A stretch of 64,000 bases of DNA from Lutraria lutraria (taxonomy: Eukaryota; Mollusca; Bivalvia; Venerida; Mactridae): positions 17,018,386-17,082,385 of the forward strand of contig OZ026839.1 of the NCBI GenBank assembly GCA_964023205.1, given 5' to 3'. The position numbers and the translations under genes were made by a program. The notes beneath the pieces were generated by a model. That model was not told the DNA's origin. It worked only from the letters and a program-made list of their open reading frames with translations, and searched no databases. Below are positions 38,801 through 47,800 of the stretch, one piece after another; the stretch's first letter is position 1, and every line of letters starts with the position of its first letter.

Positions 38801-41800
38801 GTAGGTGTGATACATGTATATCTTTACTTGGACATTCTAGGTAGGTGTGATACATGTATATCTATACTTGGACATTCTAGGTAGGTATGATACATGTATA
38901 TCTTTACTTGGACATTCTAGGTAGGTGAGATACATGTATATCTATACTTGGACATTCTAGGTAGGTGTGATACATGTATATCTTTACTTGGACATTCTAG
39001 GTAGGTGTGATACATGTATATCTTTACTTGGACATTCTAGGTAGGTGTGATACATGTATATCTATACTTGGACATTCTAGGTAGGTGTGATACATGTATA
39101 TCTATACTTGGACATTCTAGGTAGTTTATGATACATGTGTATCTATACAGGGACATTCTTAATTTCTAGGTAGTTTATGAATCATGTGCGTTGTTAACAG
39201 TTATTAAAAAAAGGTTGGTTTTTTTAGTAGATCTGAAATGGACCTGAAGAAATATTTTTTGAATACATACAGTCTAAACAGCATATACGAGGGGTGATCC
39301 AGAAATTCGTAGACAGTATCTGTTAATCAAAAAGTGATATACATAATAATGTTGAATTCCTTTTCCTACCTCACTGTACATTTATCAATAATTCTGGAAA
39401 ATATTGTCGTAATTGGACAAGCAATAAAATTTCTACACTATTTTAGGTTCACAGAGGTAAGGATTTTTCGTTGTGGCGAACCCAGTCTCTGAATAATGGC
39501 TTACCACTCCCAACCTAAGGATGATAAAAAAATTTGAGTGGCGCCTCTCAAGTATTTCCTCGTTGATCTTCACCCGCTGAGCTTTTGCATTCAATTTCTG
39601 TGATTTGACTGATTTTACAATTTTATGGTACATCAACACAAAATACTAGTAATAAATCTGGTTGATAATTAGACTAATTTTAGAAAAGATAGATCATATA
39701 TAATTTACTGTAGATATTGTAAATATTTCAATTTATTTCTGTATGATAATTGATATTTATATTTTCACAGATTGTTGTTTGCTGGAGCCAGAAGCAATCA
39801 AGCTCCCGTGTTTTTGTCGATGATAAGTTTAAAATTTTTCACTCCTTGGCCGGCTATTATAACCATGGTTAGTAACTCTTTGTTCAATATATTTAACTCA
39901 ATAATGGAATTTGTGTGAACACTTTTTGATGCCAGTTTCAAAGAAGAATTATGTAAACATTGCTTATTTGCTATACTGAGTATTTCAGATTCATGGACCT
40001 TAGTTTTTTTGTGGTCCTAAATTTCTTCTATGATACTACTCCTACATTTCTCCAGGGACTTTAACAAACTTTTACACAACTATTATCACCCCAGAATTTT
40101 GTGATTTGATCATTTTTGGCTGAATTATGTCCTTTGTTTATTTTACCCACATAAAAGTCATGTAATGTATGCAGAGAATACTTGTCTGTGTGAAACTCAT
40201 GCTACATTTCTCAAGGGATCAGCATCTCTAGATTTTGACAAATGTGAAATCCACGGAACAATCTCTGATACCTTTCTTGTAACTTCTTAGAGTTTCTAAA
40301 CTCACAATGCCAAGACTTTCTCATCATCAATGTATTGAAGCTTTGATAATGCTTAACAGAGGTCTATAATGTTGTGCAAGCATTTAATTGCTAGTGATAT
40401 ACTATAAGTAATCTTTATGAAAGGTATAAGCCAACAAGGAGCAATTGCCAATCATCCTCTAAGGCCTGGTGTAACAGATGCTTGATTAGACTGCCATTTC
40501 CAAACCCCTAAAGTTAGGGAATATGGTACATGTATTAACAGATATTAGCAATATCTGAATGCAAATGCCTTGGCCTGCCGTTTTTCCTAAACTCAGCCGA
40601 ATTGAGCATATTTAGGATGTCATTGGCCATAGAGTTAGTTAGGTCTACATGTAGGTCTGTTGTCAACATATTTAGGATGTCATTGGCCATAGAGTTAGGT
40701 CTACATGTAGGTTTGTTGTCAACATATTTAGGATGTCATTGGCCATAGAGTTAGGTCTACATGTAGGTTTGTTGTCAACATATTTAGGATGTCATTGGCC
40801 ATAGAGTTAGGTCTACATGTAGGTTTGTTGTCAACATATTTTGGATGTCATTGGCCATAGAGTTAGGTCTACATGTAGGTTTGTTGTCAACATATTTAGG
40901 ATGTCATTGGCCATAGAGTTAGGTCTACATGTAGGTCTGTTGTCAACATATTTAGGATGTCATTGGCCATAGAGTTAGGTCTACATGTAGGTTTGTTGTC
41001 AACATATTTAGGATGTCATTGGCCATAGAGTTAGGTCTACATGTAGGTTTGTTGTCAACATATTTAGGATGTCATTGGCCATAGAGTTAGGTCTACATGT
41101 AGGTTTGTTGTCAACATATTTAGGATGTCATTGGCCATAGAGTTAGGTCTACATGTAGGTCTGTTGTCAACATATTTAGGATGTCATTGGCCATAGAGTT
41201 AGGTCTACATGTAGGTCTGTTGTCAACATATTTAGGATGTCATTGGCCATAGAGTTAGGTCTACATGTAGGTTTGTTGTCAACATATTTAGGATGTCATT
41301 GGCCATAGAGTTAGGTCTACATGTAGGTTTGTTGTCAACATATTTAGGATGTCATTGGCCATAGAGTTAGGTCTACATGTAGGTTTGTTGTCAACATATT
41401 TAGGATGTCATTGGCCATAGAGTTAGGTCTACATGTAGGTCTGTTGTCAACATATTTAGGATGTCATTGGCCATAGAGTTAGGTCTACATGTAGGTTTGT
41501 TGTCAACATATTTAGGATGTCATTGGCCATAGAGTTAGGTCTACATGTAGGTTTGTTGTCAACATATTTAGGATGTCATTGGCCATAGAGTTAGGTCTAC
41601 ATGTAGGTTTGTTGTCAACATATTTAGGATGTCATTGGCCATAGAGTTAGTTAGGTCTACATGTAGGTTTGTTGTCAACATATTTAGGATGTCATTGGCC
41701 ATAGAGTTAGGTCTACATGTAGGTTTGTTGTCAACATATTTAGGATGTCATTGGCCATAGAGTTAGGTCTACATGTAGGTTTGTTGTCAACATATTTAGG

Positions 41801-44800
41801 ATGTCATTGGCCATAGAGTTAGGTCTACATGTAGGTTTGTTGTCAACATATTTAGGATGTCATTGGCCATAGAGTTAGGTCTACATGTAGGTTTGTTGTC
41901 AACATATTTAGGATGTCATTGGCCATAGAGTTAGGTCTACATGTAGGTTTGTTGTCAACATATTTAGGATGTCATTGGCCATAGAGTTAGGTCTACATGT
42001 AGGTTTGTTGTCAACATATTTAGGATGTCATTGGCCATAGAGTTAGGTCTACATGTAGGTTTGTTGTCAACATATTTAGGATGTCATTGGCCATAGAGTT
42101 AGGTCTACATGTAGGTTTGTTGTCAACATATTTAGGATGTCATTGGCCATAGAGTTAGGTCTACATGTAGGTTTGTTGTCAACATATTTAGGATGTCATT
42201 GGCCATAGAGTTAGGTCTACATGTAGGTCTGTTGTCAACATATTTAGGATGTCATTGGCCATAGAGTTAGGTCTACATGTAGGTTTGTTGTCAACATATT
42301 TAGGATGTCATTGGCCATAGAGTTAGGTCTACATGTAGGTTTGTTGTCAACATATTTAGGATGTCATTGGCCATAGAGTTAGTTAGGTCTACATGTAGGT
42401 TTGTTGTCAACATATTTAGGATGTCATTGGCCATAGAGTTAGTTAGGTCTACATGTAGGTTTGTTGTCAACATATTTAGGATGTCATTGGCCATAGAGTT
42501 AGTTAGGTCTACATGTAGGTTTGTTGTCAACATATTTAGGATGTCATTGGCCATAGAGTTAGTTAGGTCTACATGTAGGTTTGTTGTCAACATATTTAGG
42601 ATGTCATTGGCCATAGAGTTAGTTAGGTCTACATGTAGGTTTGTTGTCAACATATTTAGGATGTCATTGGCCATAGAGTTAGTTAGGTCTACATGTAGGT
42701 TTGTTGTCAACATATTTAGGATGTCATTGGCCATAGAGTTAGTTAGGTCTACATGTAGGTTTTGTTGTCAACATATTTAGGATGTCATTGGCCATAGAGT
42801 TAGTTAGGTCTACATGTAGGTTTGTTGTCAACAAGCTAGACAATTCTCTGTAGATCAAATTGAACAACATTCCTATTTGTGTTATACAATATTACATCAA
42901 TTTCATGAGACGTCCTATTATACAGGCAATATGACACGCTGGTGGCCAAACCCATTATTAATGAAACCATTAATGAAGAAGTCATCAGGCGAGTCATGAA
43001 CTGTCATATAACAGACAGTAACACCGATATCACATTTTTGTTTTTTAGCTCACATGAACACTTATGCTCAGGGTGAGCTTTTGTGATCAGTCTTTGTCTG
43101 GCGTCATGCGGCGTGCGGTGTCAACTTTTACCTTGTGAACACACTAGTGGCCACATTTTTAGTTCAATTTTCACAAAACTGAATCAGAATGTTAATATCA
43201 ACAAAATCTCAGACGAGCTTGATAATGGGTCACATAGGGTCAAAAACTAGGTCACCAGGGCAAATTAAAGTTATTGAACAGCTACTATATAAGTGACCCC
43301 TCCCTCTCCAAAATCCACATAAGGTCTAGTCTCTTAATTGTTATATTACCCCTAATCAGATTAATCCTGTCTGGTCACGGTCTGTAGACTTGACACCTAC
43401 ATTGTAGTCAAAAAGTAGGATAATAAATTTTATTGATTTATGATGATACTAAATTCCTGTTGTTTTTAGCTCACATGTCACAAAGTGACAGGGTGAGCTT
43501 TTCTGATCAGTCTTCTTTCGGCGTCGTGCGTTGTGCGTCGTCAAACTTTACCTTGTGAACACACTAGGGGCCACATATTTAGCTCAATTTTCGCAAAACT
43601 GGGCAGAATGTTAATCGATCAAAAGTTTGATATTGGGCCATTTGGGGTAAAAAACTAGGTTACCAGGGCCAAATAAGGGAAACCTTGGGAACACTTTAGA
43701 AATCACTGTTTTGATTGAATCTTCATGAAACTTTGTCAGAATGTTTATTTCAATAATATGTAGGCCAAGTTTGATAATGGGTCATTTCCAGTCAAAAACT
43801 AGGTCACTAGGGCAAATTGCTGGAAAACCTTGTGAACACTCTAGAAATCACTGTTTTGATTAGATCTTCATGAAACTTTGTCATATTTTTTGTCTTTATA
43901 ATATCTTGGAAGAGTTTGAACATGGGTCATCTGTGGTCAAAAACTAGGTCGCTTTCACAGTTATAATTGGATCTTCACCTAACTTTGTCAAATTGTTTGT
44001 TTTAATGATCAAGTACAAATATGGATCATCTGGGGTCAATAACTAGGTCACCAGGTCAAATCTTAGGAAAACTTTGTTAACACTGTAGATGTCACAGTTT
44101 TGATTGGATCTTGGCCAAACCTTGTCAGAATGTTTGCCTCAATGATATGTGGGGTCAATGTTGAACGTTTATTTTAATGATATCTTGGACAAGTTCGAAA
44201 ATGGGTCATCTGCGATTAACCTTGTTAATGCTCCAGATGTCACGGTTTTAATTAGATATTCACTAAACTCTGTCAGATTTGTCTTAAGTTAATGATATTA
44301 AGAACAAGTTCGAATATGGGTCACCTGGGGTCAAAAACTAGGTCACCAGGTCAAATCACAGGAAAACTTTGATATCAGCAGACCTCATGACACAAGTTTA
44401 AAATAATGTTTTAATGAGAAAACAATGATTGTCGTGTGAGCGATATAAGGCCATCTTGGCCCTCTTGTTATTTGATCATTACCATGCCAAACCAACTAAT
44501 ATGCATCTATTGTAATCACTATTTAAACAAGTGTTTGTGAAACATGGATGCCCTCTAAAGACCAACTGGATAGCAAGACCTTGACATTTGACCTATTGAA
44601 CTTCTGCATGTGATGACTGAACTCCCAACCAAATCTGAGAACCTAAGGCCAAATAGTTCTCTTGTTATTGGTCAGACAAGGATTTTGTGCTGAAGGTCAC
44701 TGTGAAAGAGGGCATGAAAAATTTGTTGGCAATTGAATAGACAAAAAATGGCACCAAACATCATATGCAATTTCAATTAAATTTACCTAATCTCTATGCA

Positions 44801-47800
44801 CAGTTTTTATTGTGTTTATTGTACTCACTGTCTTTACTTCCAATCCTCTCCATATTGGGTACATGTATATAAACAAACTACTCTAGTACTGTAAAACATT
44901 ATGATAAAATGAGTTTGTTGCAGTTTTTGTTTCTATTTCAGATGATGTGGTCACTTGTAATGTTGTTATCTGGAGAATTGTTTACATTGATAGAGCTGAT
45001 AAGCCTCTTCTCTATCTTGATGAGTTTTTCTGTTGTTGTACTGGTTCTGTATTTGAGATGGACTTGTCCTAATGCTGACAGACCATATAAGGTAAATTCT
45101 GTGTATAGGTGATTACATATCAAACAGTAGAACCTCTCCTTGAACTCCTGTACAAAAATACCATATTCTTAGTTAAATAGAGCATTAGGTTAGCATACCT
45201 TAAGCTTTTGAGTTCTAATCGTTTGGTTGAAGATATTGTATCCAAAGTTAGGTGTGCTCCACTGCTAACTTAAGTGATTTATGTGGAGAAGTTTGTTGTG
45301 ACATAATAAGAACAAGGCTTGTACTTGTACAGTTTTATATGAACTGTCTTCCAATATCGAAAACAGCTTTATAAAATCCTTTAATATGAAAACCTTTGAT
45401 ACTCACCTATCTAAAACAATAAGTTCAAACAAAAGTCAAGTATATCCTCTAGACGTGTTATTTCATTATGACTTATTCAAAATGTTTTATAACATCAACA
45501 TAATATTTCAATGTTATATTTGTTATTTGTGTATTTCAGACTTATTTATTTCTACCAGTATCACAACTTCTAGTGATAGTATTGATATTCATGTTGTGTG
45601 TGTATCAAGAACCTGGAAAGTTAGGTCTTGGTTTAATCATCCTTGCTGCAGGATTACCTGTATATTTCATAGGTGTTAAATGGAAGAATAAACCACACAT
45701 ATATACAAGCTTTATGAGTAAGTTTATTGTTAATCAAGCCTATCATTACACAGATAGATGCAGAAGTTTTTGCCTCTTAGAACAAATCTGCAGAATCTAA
45801 AAAAACATTTAATCATAACTTGATTTGTCAAGAAAATACAGTTTAACATGTTCAATAAAATGGTGTTTAAATGTCAATCAAAATATAAGTATTTCTATAC
45901 TATGATAAGTATTTGTAGCTTATATAATTGTGTAAAGGCCCATAGTTAAATTACAGCTTGATGTGAGATTAATTATACTGTTACAACATTTTAGCAGTAT
46001 TTTAAAGTTGTATCTGCAGTTCAAAATTAAGGCGAAACTCATTTTAGAATGTTTCATTTGTAGAAAAGTTGAGTAGAGATGAATTATGATGTTAATTGAA
46101 ATAAATCCATCAAACATTCTGAGGCCTAGAATAAGGAGGTTGTAAATGGTGTACACATCTCTAAAGATCAAAATAATTATTATTATGAGGCATCATATAT
46201 TTTTTAATCACCCCCACTTTTAGCTTTTATCATATTAAATGAAACAATTGTGATGATATATCCGCACATGGAAGACATCCTTATACTGCTCAGAATCATA
46301 TTCGTTTATTAGACGTGTGGTTGCTGTTCTCAAATCAGTTGGGGAATCAACTCGTTGATTCTTAATTTTTTTGATTGTCGATAAAAATTTTCATTAATCT
46401 TCTTCTGACAACAAACCTTTTATGTCAATTGAATACCTGTGTCTGACTGATATGGTTTCTCAGACACATTTCTGAAACATATTATATGTCTGCGTAGGCC
46501 TGATGTTTAATTATTTGCAAACTTTGATCACAGATCTAATTTCAGTGTGGTGCGATGTCAACATATTGACGTCGTTTACGTTGTCACTTGTTTTGTATGA
46601 AGCTCGTTTAATTTTAAATGCAACATCCAAATTAAGTCAAATTTTCATACGATGTTGTATATACATTTTATGATGACTTTGTGGAATTTCATATCCTTAA
46701 ACAAAATTTTGACTAAAGCAGTGTCATTTCAGGTATATTCATGAATTCAATTTCTAGTGCTCCAGATGCATGTTACCATAATTATGGTAATACATAGCTA
46801 GTGCTCCAGATGCATGTTACCATATGGTAATACATAGCTAGTGCTCCAGATGCATGTTACCATATGGTAATACATAGCGTCATTTCCGGAATTTTTTATC
46901 AAAATTCATAGAAATCAAACAGATTAGATAGCGGTTTAAAAATATGTTTAGTTATTAACAATTGAACCATCAGTTTTGCCAAGATCGCGATAGTCCTGTT
47001 TATTTTGGATCATCCCTCGTATATATAGTTCTATAAATATATGTTGATAACATATCTTTTGCAGCAGATTTTGTCATGTAACTATGATATAACGTATCTT
47101 ATGCCTCATGTTTAGTATGTTCTTTTGCAGTGTTCTGTTGTAAAATATACCCGGTAGGACTTGTTTGGGTCCACCAAGTTCAGTTTTATACTGTTAATAC
47201 ATTGATCGACCAAATATAAAGAATACAATTTTATTTCAACATACTTTATTTTCCACTTGTACTTTTTCTGAATTTATTGAGTTAATGTAGAATCAATGTT
47301 AAGCTCAATGTCTTGAGTTATGATTTATTGCGATGAAATTTTGTGTGTAGGTAGCTTACATTGATACCAAGCTTGGGATTGCATTTTGTGCCAATAGGGT
47401 AAAGGTCACTGTTAACCTAATGGTTGCAAAGAAATCTCATATACTTCTTTCTAGCTAAATGGGCATCCTTAGACATAGTTTGTTAAACCTGTGGTGCTCT
47501 TGCTGTGTTGACATACTTATGATACACAAGTAAATACATGATTTTCATTTAATCATCAATGTAAGAAAAATCTGTTGTTTGTATCAGCTTATACTCAACA
47601 CAGCATCCTATAGGCCACATTGGAAACTCAACCACTGATGAAGACTTAGCACAGCATTCTAAATTTAAAGTCTGTTGTAAAATTATTTTGGTAAAGCTGT
47701 GAAAACCTGGTTTGGTGGCATTGCCAAATTTCTTGTTTTCTTTTAATTTCACTCTCCCTAACAAACCAGTGTGTACCCCTATGTCTAGTACACTTACAAG

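Noticed and set aside
42300..42780. Frames open on both strands with 20-residue repeats
   Set aside because: A 60-bp homogenised repeat keeps all frames that lack a stop in one unit open. Both strands being open argues against coding.
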